Assembly: GCF_003058055.1 (NCBI RefSeq)
Contig: NZ_QBTZ01000001.1
Coordinates: 2,684,001 to 2,748,000, forward strand
Reading direction: 5' to 3'
Length of the DNA: 64,000 nt
Origin: Acidovorax sp. 107
Lineage (GTDB): Bacteria > Pseudomonadota > Gammaproteobacteria > Burkholderiales > Burkholderiaceae_C
Within the stretch, counting starts at the first letter, position 1, and the number at the start of each line of letters is the position of its first letter. The translations under genes and the position numbers were made by a program. Positions 7,118 through 15,829 of this stretch are shown here, one piece after another. Under the pieces are notes generated by a model. The model saw nothing but the letters and a program-made list of their open reading frames with translations. It did no database searches and had not been told where the DNA came from.

Positions 7118-8437
7118 ATGCGCGTGATCGTTTTGGGCGCCGGCTTGCTCGGCGTGACTTCGGCTTATTTCCTCTCTCAACTTGGCCACGAAGTGACCGT
7201 CATCGACCGCCAGGGCTCGCCCGGCGCCGAGACCAGCTTTGCCAACGGCGGCCAGATCTCGGTGAGCCACGCCGAGCCCTGGGCCAACCCCAGCGCACCG
7301 CTCAAGGTGCTGCAATGGCTGGGCAAGGAAGACGCCCCCCTGCTCTTCCGCCTGCGCGCCGACATGCGACAGTGGCTGTGGGGCCTGTCCTTCCTGCGCA
7401 ACTGCACGCCCGCGCGCACGCGCCACAACATCGAGCAGATCGTGCGCCTGGGCACCTACAGCCGCGACACGCTGCAGCAGCTGCGCGCGGCCACCGGCAT
7501 CCAATACGACCAGCGCACGCAAGGCATCCTGCACTTCTATACCAACCAAAAGGAATTTGACGGAGCCCTGGCCCCGGCCGAGCAGATGCGTGCGCTGGGC
7601 TGCGAGCGCCAGGTCATCAGCGCTGACGAGGCCGTGCGCATCGAGCCTGCGCTGGCCCACATCCGCCCGCAGCTGGCCGGTGCCACCTACACGGCAGAAG
7701 ACGAATCCGGCGACGCCAACCAGTTCACGCGCGAGTTGGCCAAGCTGTGCGAAGCGGCGGGCGTGCAGTTCCGCATGGGCCACCACATCACCGCGCTGCG
7801 CGAGGCAGGTGGTCGCATCGACCATGTGGAAGTGACCAATGCCGAAGGCCGCTTCGAACGTGTGCGCGGCGATGCGTTTGTGCTGGCCATGGGCTCGTTC
7901 AGCCCGCTGCTGGCGCAGCCGCTGGGCATCCCGCTGCCCATCTACCCGGCCAAGGGCTACTCGGTGACCATGCCGGTGAAGGACGCGGCCAAGGCACACC
8001 AGGTGAGCCTGACGGACGATGAATTCAAGCTGGTGTTCTCGCGCTACACCAGCGAACGGGGCGGCGACCGCCTGCGCATCGCGGGCACGGCCGAGCTGAA
8101 CGGCTATGACCGCCACCTGAACCAGGTGCGCTGCGAGGCCATCGTGCGGCGCGTGGAGCAGCTGTTCCCCGGCGCGGGCGACGCGACCCAGGCGCAGTTC
8201 TGGAGCGGCCTGCGCCCCGCCACACCCAGCAACGTGCCGCTGATCGGCAAGACGAAGGTGGGCAACCTGTTCCTCAACACCGGCCACGGCACGCTGGGCT
8301 GGACGCACGCCTGCGGCTCTGGCAAGGCGCTGGCCGACATCGTGAGCGGCCGCGTGCCCGAGGTGGACTTTGCGTTCCAGGGTTTGCAAGGACGTGCGGC
8401 GGGAGCGACGCTGGTGCCTTCGCGCACAGCTGCCTGA
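7118..8437 (+). CDS. dadA: D-amino-acid dehydrogenase, small (FAD) subunit
   Basis: The 439-residue flavoprotein opens with the FAD dinucleotide motif VLGAGLLGVTSAYFLSQLG and VIDRQ, carries ETSFANGGQISVSHAEPWA near residues 38-55 as in DadA, and ends with the GLRPATPSNVPLIGKT and NTGHGTLGWTHACGSGKALA blocks typical of the family. It oxidises D-amino acids (D-alanine best) to 2-oxo acids and passes electrons to the respiratory chain at the inner membrane. Start: ATG 7118 with AGAAAGG 13 bases upstream; a TTG at 7109 is less likely. Control by the upstream glycine riboswitch suggests a glycine or D-amino-acid catabolic role. Confidence 0.92.
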   Translation: MRVIVLGAGLLGVTSAYFLSQLGHEVTVIDRQGSPGAETSFANGGQISVSHAEPWANPSAPLKVLQWLGKEDAPLLFRLRADMRQWLWGLSFLRNCTPARTRHNIEQIVRLGTYSRDTLQQLRAATGIQYDQRTQGILHFYTNQKEFDGALAPAEQMRALGCERQVISADEAVRIEPALAHIRPQLAGATYTAEDESGDANQFTRELAKLCEAAGVQFRMGHHITALREAGGRIDHVEVTNAEGRFERVRGDAFVLAMGSFSPLLAQPLGIPLPIYPAKGYSVTMPVKDAAKAHQVSLTDDEFKLVFSRYTSERGGDRLRIAGTAELNGYDRHLNQVRCEAIVRRVEQLFPGAGDATQAQFWSGLRPATPSNVPLIGKTKVGNLFLNTGHGTLGWTHACGSGKALADIVSGRVPEVDFAFQGLQGRAAGATLVPSRTAA

Positions 8438-8447
8438 AGCATCGCGC

Positions 8448-8473
8448 GGTTGTAGCGAGGGAGCGCTGCAACC
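8448..8473. terminator. Hairpin between convergent dadA and cytochrome genes
   Basis: GGTTGTAGCG (8448-8457) pairs with CGCTGCAACC (8464-8473) with one G-U pair. It sits between the two convergent stop codons and could end transcription from both sides, although there is no T-run. Confidence 0.45.
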
Positions 8474-8490
8474 GACGCGAAAGCCTGCGC

Positions 8491-8829
8491 CTACTTGGCC
8501 GCGCCTGTGGCGTGCGCCACAAACTGCGCCACAGCTTGCATGTCCTTCTCGCTCATGCGCTCGGCATACGAGGGCATCGCGCCAATGCCCCCCTTGAGCG
8601 CGCGCAGCACACGGCCTGCGTCGGGCTTCAGCTCATCCAGCACCGGGCCCACCTGCCCCTCGGCGCCCGCCGCCTGCAGCGTGTGGCACACGGCGCAGGC
8701 GGGCTGGATCTTGGTAAACAGCTCCTTGCCGCGCGCCAGTTCGGCCGGGTCGGCGGCCCAGGCCGACGCACAGGCGCCAGCGGCCCACAACGCCGCTGCG
8801 ACGCGGCGCGCTCGGTTGCACCCACCCAT
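8491..8829 (-). CDS. c-type cytochrome, probable electron acceptor of the sulfite dehydrogenase
   Basis: The 112-residue periplasmic monohaem cytochrome c has a signal peptide at residues 1-25 (ends ASAWA-A), the haem attachment site CAVCH at 45-49, and a likely axial methionine in GAMPSYAERMS (Met85). The ATG at 8829 lies one base past the stop of the molybdoenzyme gene, so the pair is co-translated. Size and pairing match the SorB-type subunit that takes electrons from sulfite oxidation and passes them to the respiratory chain. The family supports this role; the sequence alone does not prove the partner. Confidence 0.85.
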   Translation of the reverse strand: MGGCNRARRVAAALWAAGACASAWAADPAELARGKELFTKIQPACAVCHTLQAAGAEGQVGPVLDELKPDAGRVLRALKGGIGAMPSYAERMSEKDMQAVAQFVAHATGAAK

Positions 8830-8830
8830 G

Positions 8831-10045
8831 TCAGGCCACGGAGACGGTGACGGCGTGGTCGCGCCAGCTGGCGTTGTTGTAGCCGCCCAGGTTTTCTTCG
8901 CGCTGCTCGGCCTGCACATTGCCTGCCGTGTCGGTGGCGCGGCTCGCCAGCACATGGGAGCCCGCCTCCAGGCGAATGGGCAGCGCAAACTGCCGCCAGG
9001 CAAACGGCCCCAGGTCGGGGCCGATGAGCTTGGCCGCCTGCCAGGTCTTGCCGCCATCGGCCGACACCTCCACACCCTTGATGGCGCGCGTGCCGCCAAA
9101 GGCCACGCCATGCACCAGCACCTGGCCGGGCTTGAGTGGACCCTTGTCGGCCAAGGGACCGTTGATCCACGACTTCACGCCCATCTCCCACACCGAAGGC
9201 TGGTCGGGGCTGGCCTTGCTGCCGGGCGGCGACATGCGGTAGCCATGCGACATGATGCGCGCCTGCGACTGAGCGCTGCCGAAGGCCACACGCTTGACGT
9301 ACTTGATGTTGTTCACACCCTGGTAGCCGGGCACCACCAGGCGCAGCGGGCCGCCATGCGCCAGCGACAGGGGCTCGCCATTCATCTCCCAGGCGAGCAG
9401 CGCGTCGTCCATCGCCTTCACGGGCACCGAGCGCTCCACCAGCACCGTGAGCGGGTCCACCCCCTCGGGCAGCTTCTCGCCGCCCGTGCCGGTCAGGTAG
9501 GCCGCGCCATCGGCCAGCCCGCCCAGGGCCGCTACCACGTTGCGCAGCGGGACGCCGCTCCAGACCACGCAGCCCGCGGCGCCCACCGACCAGGGCGTGC
9601 CGCTGGGCTTGCTGGGAAAGAAGCCCCGGCCGTTGCCCGAGCACTGCAGCACGGTGGCCACGGTTTCCACGCCCAGCGTCTTGAGCTCAGCCAGCGTGAG
9701 GCTGCGCGGGTTCTTCACCCCTTCGACGGAGACCGTCCATGCGTCACGGTTGTCGAGGATGGCTGCGTCGGGCGCAGGCAGGTTGTTGCGCACATACAGC
9801 TGGTTGGACGGCGTGATGACGCTGGTGCCGAACGCGGAGCGCCGGGTTTCCAGGGTGCTGCTGCTGTGCACGATCAGCGCATCCGGCGACTTCCACCCTG
9901 CATAGGCGGGCAGCGGCTTGGCTGCGGGGGCGGCGGCCTGCTGGGCGCGCGCACTGCCCGTCCATCCGGCCAGGCCCAGCGCGCTCAAGGCGGCAGCACT
10001 TCCGGCCAGCATGTGGCGGCGCGGCAGGGTCATCGAATCTTTCAT
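8831..10045 (-). CDS. Sulfite dehydrogenase, molybdenum subunit (SorA/SoxC-like)
   Basis: The 404-residue molybdopterin enzyme of the sulfite oxidase family carries a Tat signal (LPRRHMLAGSAAALSALG) and is exported folded with its cofactor. VLQCSGNGR supplies the molybdenum-ligating cysteine (Cys135); GVPLRNVV and GYQGVNNIKYVKRVAFG follow. The C-terminal third (from about GTRAIKGVEVSADGGKTW) is the Mo-co dimerisation domain. GGAGAC precedes the ATG at 10045; longer upstream starts would hide the Tat signal. A cytochrome c lies directly downstream. It could act in thiosulfate oxidation (SoxCD) or in direct sulfite detoxification; no other sox genes are nearby, so SorAB-like use is favoured. 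Confidence 0.85.
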   Translation of the reverse strand: MKDSMTLPRRHMLAGSAAALSALGLAGWTGSARAQQAAAPAAKPLPAYAGWKSPDALIVHSSSTLETRRSAFGTSVITPSNQLYVRNNLPAPDAAILDNRDAWTVSVEGVKNPRSLTLAELKTLGVETVATVLQCSGNGRGFFPSKPSGTPWSVGAAGCVVWSGVPLRNVVAALGGLADGAAYLTGTGGEKLPEGVDPLTVLVERSVPVKAMDDALLAWEMNGEPLSLAHGGPLRLVVPGYQGVNNIKYVKRVAFGSAQSQARIMSHGYRMSPPGSKASPDQPSVWEMGVKSWINGPLADKGPLKPGQVLVHGVAFGGTRAIKGVEVSADGGKTWQAAKLIGPDLGPFAWRQFALPIRLEAGSHVLASRATDTAGNVQAEQREENLGGYNNASWRDHAVTVSVA

Positions 10046-10266
10046 GCGAACGTCTCCAAAGAGTGGGGTGGACAAAACCTCTCGCCCCCGATTCCCCTCG
10101 CAAGCGCAGGGCATCGGGCCAGCCCGCATTCTGTGCGGCAGCCCCTCGCACCGCACGTTCGGCGTCGTTAGCAGAAGTAACAAAAACAAAACATCGGAAA
10201 CATTCGTACGCAGGTGCGGAGGCCGTGGGCATATTCGCGCTTTGTTGTGGGGAGAGGAAAAGCGCT

Positions 10267-11442
10267 ATGAACATCATCAAAAAACGATCTTGGCGACCAC
10301 TCGGGCTGCTCCTGCTCTGGGGCCTGGGCTGCAGCGCTGCGCAGGCCCAGCTGACGGCCATGGTGGCGGTGGAGCCCACCGCCCGCAAGGCGGCGCACTC
10401 CATCCTGCGCACATCGGCCGAGTCGGGCCTGTCCAAGGCCGCGGGCCAGCCTGTGGCACTGACCACCAGCGACGACCTGGCCGACGTGATGCGGGCCACC
10501 CGCAGTGCGGGCTACGACATCTTCATTGGCCCGGCCCAGGTGGCGGCGTCTGCACTGCAACGCGGCTATGAGCTGGTGGGCGCGACGCACAAATCAGACA
10601 AATACCTGCTGGTCGGGCTGCAGCAGATCGCGGCGGTGCCCGCGATGAAAGGGAAAAGGCTGTACCTGCCCCAGCAGGACTCGGTCTACACCTACTTGGC
10701 ACGCGGCATGCTCAACGAGGCGGGGCTGTCTCTCCAGGACCTGCGGGCCGTGCAGTACGAGAAATTCCCGCAGGCGGGCCTCACGGCCCTGACCCTGGGC
10801 ACGGCGGACGCCACCGTGGTGCGCGAGGACGACTGGGCCGAATGGTCGGCGGCGCACCCCGGCATCGCGCGGGTGCTGGCCACGTCACAGCCCGTGCCGG
10901 GTGGGTTCTCCATCGTGGTGAAGAAGGACCTGCCGGCGGATGCCCGCAACAAGCTGGCCCAGTGGTTCGGCACATCGTCCTCCGCCAGCGGCCTGCCGCT
11001 GGTCTCGGTGCGCCCGGAGGCTGTTGAATACCGCCGCGTGGCCGAGCTGGGGCTGTTCACCCCCACCAGCCTGCCCGGAGTAAACCGCGTCAGTGCGCGC
11101 GAAGCCCAGACCCTGCTGACGCAAGGCGCCACGCTGGTGGACACCCGCACCGAAAAGGAATTCAAGACCAAGCGCATCCGTGGCGCCGTGTTCGCCGCGT
11201 ACGTCGAAAAGAGCCTCAAGGACGTGGCCTTCAATGCGGCCCAGGATGATTTCCAGGCACTGGACAAGCTCAAGGGTCTGGACAAGGCCAAGCCGGTGAT
11301 ATTTGCGTGCAACGGCGCCGAATGCTGGAAGTCGTACAAGGCCGCCAAGGTGGCCACCACCAAGGGCTTCCAGTCGGTGTACTGGCTGCGCGGGGGGCTG
11401 CCCGAATGGGACGAAACCGGCCTGCCCACAGAAGGCGGCTAG
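10267..11442 (+). CDS. Periplasmic binding protein fused to a rhodanese domain
   Basis: The 391-residue exported protein has a signal peptide ending near AQA (residue 27), then a PhnD/phosphate-phosphonate-type binding domain (about 30-265, with ARGMLNEAGLSLQDLRAV and GTADATVV), then a rhodanese domain from about 280 to 385. The rhodanese loop is CNGAECWKSYKAA, with catalytic Cys348 and a second cysteine five residues on; TLVDTRTEKEFKTKRIRGAV is the usual entry motif. ATG 10267 follows GGGGAGAGG. It is divergent from the sulfite dehydrogenase operon, so handling of sulfane sulfur or a sulfur oxyanion in the periplasm is a plausible inference. Confidence 0.82.
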   Translation: MNIIKKRSWRPLGLLLLWGLGCSAAQAQLTAMVAVEPTARKAAHSILRTSAESGLSKAAGQPVALTTSDDLADVMRATRSAGYDIFIGPAQVAASALQRGYELVGATHKSDKYLLVGLQQIAAVPAMKGKRLYLPQQDSVYTYLARGMLNEAGLSLQDLRAVQYEKFPQAGLTALTLGTADATVVREDDWAEWSAAHPGIARVLATSQPVPGGFSIVVKKDLPADARNKLAQWFGTSSSASGLPLVSVRPEAVEYRRVAELGLFTPTSLPGVNRVSAREAQTLLTQGATLVDTRTEKEFKTKRIRGAVFAAYVEKSLKDVAFNAAQDDFQALDKLKGLDKAKPVIFACNGAECWKSYKAAKVATTKGFQSVYWLRGGLPEWDETGLPTEGG

Positions 11443-11498
11443 GAGTCGGCGCAGGGTCTCTGGCCCCTGTCCTTACAATTGGTCGCTTCTCAACACCC

Positions 11499-11519
11499 AA
11501 GGGCGTGCAAGGCGCCCTT
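11499..11519 (+). promoter_or_regulatory. Hairpin immediately before the CNNM/CorC start codon
   Basis: AAGGGCG (11499-11505) pairs with CGCCCTT (11513-11519); the ATG is at 11523. No separate Shine-Dalgarno sequence is visible, so the stem may mask or set initiation. A TACAAT at 11474-11479 could be the -10 box. Confidence 0.35.
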
Positions 11520-11522
11520 TGT

Positions 11523-12848
11523 ATGGAAATAGCAATACTGTTCGCCCTCATCTGTCTCAACGGCCTGTTTGCCATGTCAGAGATCGCTCTGGTCACGGCC
11601 CGCAAGGTGCGGTTGCAAAAGCTGATTGATGAGGGCGATAGCGGTGCCGCCGCTGCCGTGAAGCTGGGCGAAGACCCCACGCGCTTTCTCTCCACCATCC
11701 AGATCGGCATCACGTCGATCGGGGTGCTGAACGGTATCGTGGGTGAGGCCGCTCTGGCCGCCCCGCTGGCCGCCTGGCTGGATCGCATGGGCGTGCCTCT
11801 GCCCTATGGCGGCTATGCAGCCACCGGCCTGGTGGTGGTGCTGATCACGTACTTCTCCATCGTGGTGGGCGAGCTGGTGCCCAAGCGCATCGGCCAGTCC
11901 TACCCCGAGACCTTTGCACGCCTGGTGGCGCGGCCCATCAACTTCCTGGCACTGGCCACCAAGCCGTTTGTGTTGCTGCTGTCCACCTCCACGCGCACGC
12001 TGCTGCGCCTTTTGGGCGTGAAGGAAACCAGTGGCAGCCCGGTGACCGAAGAAGAGATTCACGCCATGCTGGTCGAAGGCACCACCGCAGGGGTCATCGA
12101 ATCGCACGAGCACACCATGGTGCGCAACGTGTTCCGTTTGGACGACCGCCAGATCGGCTCGCTGATGGTGCCGCGTGGTGACGTGGTGTGCCTGGATGTC
12201 GATGCGTCGTTTGAAGAAAACCTGAAGTGCATCGAAGAGTCCGACCACGCGCGCTTTCCAGTGGTGCGCGGCGGCATGGACAACATCCTGGGCGTGATCA
12301 ACGCGCGCCAATGGCTGTCCCGCACCCTGCGCGACAAGGCGCGGGGCAGCCTGGCTGACCAGCCGCTGCAGACCGCGCTGTATGTGCCCGAGACCATCAC
12401 GGGCATGGAGCTGCTGGACAACTTCCGCCTTTCGGACGTGCACATGGCGTTTGTGATCGACGAGTATGGCGAGGTGCAGGGCATCGTCACGCTGCAGGAC
12501 CTGATCGAGGCCATCACGGGCGAGTTCCAGCCGCGCGACCCCGAGACCTCGTGGGCGCTGCAGCGCGAGGACGGCAGCTGGCTGCTGGACGGCCACATCC
12601 CCGTGCCCGAGCTGAAAGACCGCCTGAACCTGGACGCCGTGCCCGAGGAAGAACGCGGCCGCTACCACACGCTCAGCGGGATGATCATGCTGCTGACCGG
12701 CCGCCTGCCCAAGGTGACCGATACGGTGCAGTGGGAGGACTGGAAGCTCGAAGTGGTGGACATGGATGGCAAGACCATCGACAAGATCCTGGCCACACAG
12801 CTGACGCCCGAGGAAAAAGCCGAGTCCGACGAGAACGGCGCGGGCTGA
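11523..12848 (+). CDS. Hemolysin-family CNNM/CorC-type membrane protein
   Basis: The 441-residue protein has a DUF21 (CNNM) transmembrane domain with helices near residues 3-20, 60-80, 98-120 and 130-150, then two CBS domains (about 205-330; LMVPRGDVVCLDVD and FVIDEYGEVQGIVTLQDLIEA), then a CorC_HlyC domain to the end. Family members are linked to magnesium or other cation efflux. The start at 11523 was chosen because MEIAILFALICLNGLFAMSE begins the first helix cleanly and upstream codons are low quality. It stands alone, convergent with the FIST gene. The hemolysin name is historical; pore activity is not implied. Confidence 0.88.
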   Translation: MEIAILFALICLNGLFAMSEIALVTARKVRLQKLIDEGDSGAAAAVKLGEDPTRFLSTIQIGITSIGVLNGIVGEAALAAPLAAWLDRMGVPLPYGGYAATGLVVVLITYFSIVVGELVPKRIGQSYPETFARLVARPINFLALATKPFVLLLSTSTRTLLRLLGVKETSGSPVTEEEIHAMLVEGTTAGVIESHEHTMVRNVFRLDDRQIGSLMVPRGDVVCLDVDASFEENLKCIEESDHARFPVVRGGMDNILGVINARQWLSRTLRDKARGSLADQPLQTALYVPETITGMELLDNFRLSDVHMAFVIDEYGEVQGIVTLQDLIEAITGEFQPRDPETSWALQREDGSWLLDGHIPVPELKDRLNLDAVPEEERGRYHTLSGMIMLLTGRLPKVTDTVQWEDWKLEVVDMDGKTIDKILATQLTPEEKAESDENGAG

Positions 12849-12902
12849 CCGGCATTGGGGATTGCGAGGGCGGCTGTGCCAGCCAGCCCCCTCTTCTTCA
12901 GA

Positions 12903-14237
12903 TCAGGGCGGTGAGGGCTCGCCGTCCACAAATACCGTGAGCACCCCGGTGTAGCCGTACAGGTGGTGGTGCGCGATCTCACCGCCCGCAAAGAAACCGG
13001 CCAGTGGTACGTCGCCCAACGCATGTCGCACGATCTGCAGCTCGGCGCTGGGCCCACCAAAATGCGGGCCGCCCCGGCCCGAGCAACTCACGTAGATCGC
13101 GCCGCAAATGCGCCGTCCCGCCTGCGGCTGCACACCCAGTGCGGCCATGCCGGGCGCGGGCGCCAACCCGCTGCCCTGCGCGGAGGACGCCAAAGGTGGC
13201 GCGGGCTCCAGCTCCTCGGGTTCCAGCTCCTCCCGAATCTCTGCACAGATGCGCATGAGGTCGGCCCGCGCGGCCGCCACGTTGCGCTGGCAGAACGCGA
13301 GGTGCATGCCCGGCTCCACATGGTCGGCCACGGCCACGCCCCGGCGGCTGCCGTCCAGCCCCACGATGTGGCGCACACGCGTGTCGGTGCCAAAGTGGCC
13401 CGTGCGGCGCTGGCCCGGGGGCTGTTCACCGGCATTGACCAGCCCGGCCAGCGTGGCGCGCACCTTGCGCAATGCGGGCTGCGGGTCGCTGCCATCGAGC
13501 GACACCTGCAGCGTGTCGAGCAACACATCGAGCGCGGGCTCGCCATCGAGCGTGAGCACCACGTTGTCCTGCGCTGCGGTGATGGTGTGGAGCGCCCCGA
13601 CGGGCTGGCAACCTTGCGTGACACGCGACACCATCGCCACCCCGGCGCCAAATGCCACGCCCGACAAGCCACCGTCAAACACCCCACCGGCACCGCCCTG
13701 CCCGGCCATGTTGCCGTCGCCGCCCACGGCAAACTGCACGCTGGCCGTGCGGCTGGCAGAGAGACCGCCAAACAGGTAGCCCGTTTCGGTGCGTGCGGCC
13801 ATCTCGGTCAGCAGCTCGGCCAGCTCGGGCGTGTGGCCGTCTGCATGCACCAGCGCGGTATGGGCTGCAAAGCCGGCGCCTGGGTGCGGCGCATGGGTGG
13901 GCAGCGGTGCCACACCCGAGAACACGCGGTATTGGTCCGCAGGCACATCGAGCAGCATCACCGACAGCGCAGGCTCGTCAAAGTACTCAGCGTTGTTGGC
14001 CGACACGCCCACGCCCACGGTACCGCTCCAGTCGGTCACCTCAGGCAGCTCAGCGCTCAGGTAGTCGAGCAGCGACTGGGCGTCGCTCGCATAGTGGTCG
14101 GTGATGTAGAGCAGGCCCAGCGTGGGGGCGGGTGCGTAACCGGGCAGCGCCATCTGAGCGCGCAGCTGCGCCAGCACCAGGGCAGCAGCCATGCGCCACT
14201 GCGGGTGGGTGGCGTGGCCGGTGGGAAAGAGTTTCAT
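12903..14237 (-). CDS. FIST-domain signal-sensing protein
   Basis: The 444-residue protein has a FIST N domain (about residues 20-230; TLGLLYITDHYASD, GVGVSANNAEYFDEPALSVMLLD) and FIST C domain (about 240-440; FCQRNVAAARADLMRI, GAIYVSCSGRGGPHFG, AGFFAGGEIAHHHLYGYTGV). FIST proteins are intracellular small-ligand sensors often paired with histidine kinases or chemoreceptors; none is adjacent here. A low-complexity EELEPEELEPAPP insert lies in the middle of FIST C. GGAGA lies five bases before the ATG at 14237; an in-frame ATG at 14252 is possible. The ligand is unknown. Confidence 0.82.
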   Translation of the reverse strand: MKLFPTGHATHPQWRMAAALVLAQLRAQMALPGYAPAPTLGLLYITDHYASDAQSLLDYLSAELPEVTDWSGTVGVGVSANNAEYFDEPALSVMLLDVPADQYRVFSGVAPLPTHAPHPGAGFAAHTALVHADGHTPELAELLTEMAARTETGYLFGGLSASRTASVQFAVGGDGNMAGQGGAGGVFDGGLSGVAFGAGVAMVSRVTQGCQPVGALHTITAAQDNVVLTLDGEPALDVLLDTLQVSLDGSDPQPALRKVRATLAGLVNAGEQPPGQRRTGHFGTDTRVRHIVGLDGSRRGVAVADHVEPGMHLAFCQRNVAAARADLMRICAEIREELEPEELEPAPPLASSAQGSGLAPAPGMAALGVQPQAGRRICGAIYVSCSGRGGPHFGGPSAELQIVRHALGDVPLAGFFAGGEIAHHHLYGYTGVLTVFVDGEPSPP

Positions 14238-14312
14238 GGTGGTGGTCTCCATGCCTGGGCGGGGGTAGGCCAGTAGGGCGCACCTGCGGGTTGCAACACC
14301 CGCCCGCGGGCG

Positions 14313-15182
14313 TCAGCCCGCTCGCTTGCGGGCCGCCGGGCTGCGGGTGCTGCTGGCCTTCTTGGCGGCGGGCTTCGTGTTGGTTTTGCGGGCTGCGGGC
14401 TTTTTGGCGGCAGCGGCCTTTTTGGCGGCGCCTGCGGATGATGCCGCCGCGCGCTTGGCACCGCCCTGCATGGTCTGCATGCCTTTGGCGGCAAACTGGC
14501 TGGCCATGCCGGTGGCCGTCTTCAGAGCTTCCTTTGCCAGGCCCGTGGCCATGTTCTTGGTGGTGTCTATGGCGGTCTGCTTGGCCGCATCCTTCATGGC
14601 GTTGGCCGCAATCTGCTGGAACTGGCTGGTGAGCGCACCCCACCATTGCATGGGGTCCACCACGGCGGGCTCGGCCGCAGCCGAGGTCTTGCCCTTGGCT
14701 TTGGGCCTGGCTTTCGCAGCGGGTGCGGACTCGGCGTCGGCCTCGTCTGGGGTTTCCTCTTCAGCGGCGGCGCGGCCCGTGACGCGGGCCGCCGCGCCAG
14801 CCACTGCTTCGGCAGCGCCGGTGACGGTGTCGGCGGCCTTTTGCACGCCACTCATCACCGTGTCGGCGGTCTTGAGCTTGAAGGCGTTGGCCACATCGCC
14901 CATGCTGAAGTTCATGCCCTTGAGCGTGGCCAGGGTCATCTTCTGCACCTCCAGCGCCTGGATGGTGGCGGCCAGCGCGCGCGAGTTCTGCTCCAGCCAG
15001 AACTGCACGGCCTTCAGTTCTTCGATGCGCTTTTCCAGCTCTTCCACGCTGATGGTGGGGGCCACCCAGTTGGAGAGGTTGGGCAACTGCGGAATGCTGC
15101 TGGACGCCCCCTTGGCCAGGCTTTGCAGAAAGTCAAAACCGGGGACGAATTTGCCGAAACCGAAGTTGGATGTGTCGCTCAT
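14313..15182 (-). CDS. phaM: PhaM-family PHA granule regulatory protein
   Basis: The 289-residue protein begins with the PhaM signature FGFGKFVPGFDFLQSLA and the amphipathic core VSVEELEKRIEELKAVQFWL-like helix that binds PHB synthase and granules, followed by LEVQKMTLATLKGMNFSMG. The C-terminal 60 residues are a histone-H1-like tail of Ala/Lys/Pro repeats (AAKKAAAAKKPAARK), which in PhaM of Cupriavidus contacts DNA and links granules to the nucleoid. The long Ala-rich middle is compatible with disorder. It is a single-gene unit between FIST and the copper cluster. Presence of PHA synthase elsewhere is expected but not shown here. Confidence 0.88.
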   Translation of the reverse strand: MSDTSNFGFGKFVPGFDFLQSLAKGASSSIPQLPNLSNWVAPTISVEELEKRIEELKAVQFWLEQNSRALAATIQALEVQKMTLATLKGMNFSMGDVANAFKLKTADTVMSGVQKAADTVTGAAEAVAGAAARVTGRAAAEEETPDEADAESAPAAKARPKAKGKTSAAAEPAVVDPMQWWGALTSQFQQIAANAMKDAAKQTAIDTTKNMATGLAKEALKTATGMASQFAAKGMQTMQGGAKRAAASSAGAAKKAAAAKKPAARKTNTKPAAKKASSTRSPAARKRAG

Positions 15183-15287
15183 GGCCGCTCCGCAAGAGGT
15201 GGGTCTTTAGAACCTTGGGAAGGTTCTGAGGAGGCACAGCTTACTCCAATGCACTGCATCCGCGAAGGCGCTGCGGCGGCCGGGATC

Positions 15288-15773
15288 TCAGTGTTTATGC
15301 CCATCCATCATGCTGCCTGCCGTGGCGCCGCCGGGCGCCGAGGTGCCCACCGGCACTGTCAGGTTCAGCTTGCTTTCCACGCCCTTGGCATCCTGGAACA
15401 CCAGGGTGATCGGCACCGAACTGTCCTTGGCCAAAGGCGCCTTCAGGTCCAGCAGCATGACGTGGTAGCCGCCGGGCTTGAGTTCCACCGTCTTGCCTGC
15501 CGGCAGGTCCAGCGTGGGCACGGCGCGCATCTTCATGATGTCGCCTTCCATCTTCATCTCGTGCACTTCGGTAAGGCCGGCCGCAGGCGACTCGGCACGC
15601 ACCAGGCGGGCACCGTCCTTGGCCGTGAGGCGCATGAACGCGCCCGTGGCCTTCTGGCCCTGCACGCTGGCGCGTGCCCAGGCGCCTTCGACCTTGACGG
15701 GTGCTGTCTGTGCCCATGCGGGGGTGCCGAGCAGTGCGGCAACGACGGCAGCGGTGTGGAGCAGTTTTTTCAT
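15288..15773 (-). CDS. Periplasmic copper chaperone PCu(A)C
   Basis: The 161-residue exported protein has a signal peptide (MKKLLHTAAVVAALLGTPAW). The PCuAC copper motif H-x-M ... M ... H-x-M is present: EVHEMKMEGDIMKMR followed by GGYHVMLLDL. It carries Cu(I) in the periplasm, usually delivering to cytochrome oxidase or storing copper. The C-terminal end is His-rich (DGHKH). The ATG at 15773 gives a clean signal peptide; a longer in-frame start would prepend a non-signal sequence. It is the last gene of a cluster containing a YcnI-like protein and a TonB receptor, supporting a copper-uptake role. Confidence 0.9.
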   Translation of the reverse strand: MKKLLHTAAVVAALLGTPAWAQTAPVKVEGAWARASVQGQKATGAFMRLTAKDGARLVRAESPAAGLTEVHEMKMEGDIMKMRAVPTLDLPAGKTVELKPGGYHVMLLDLKAPLAKDSSVPITLVFQDAKGVESKLNLTVPVGTSAPGGATAGSMMDGHKH

Positions 15774-15829
15774 GAGGAATGTCTTTCGGTTGGCAAGAAG
15801 GGAAAGGGATGCGAGAGCAGGCCCGACTG

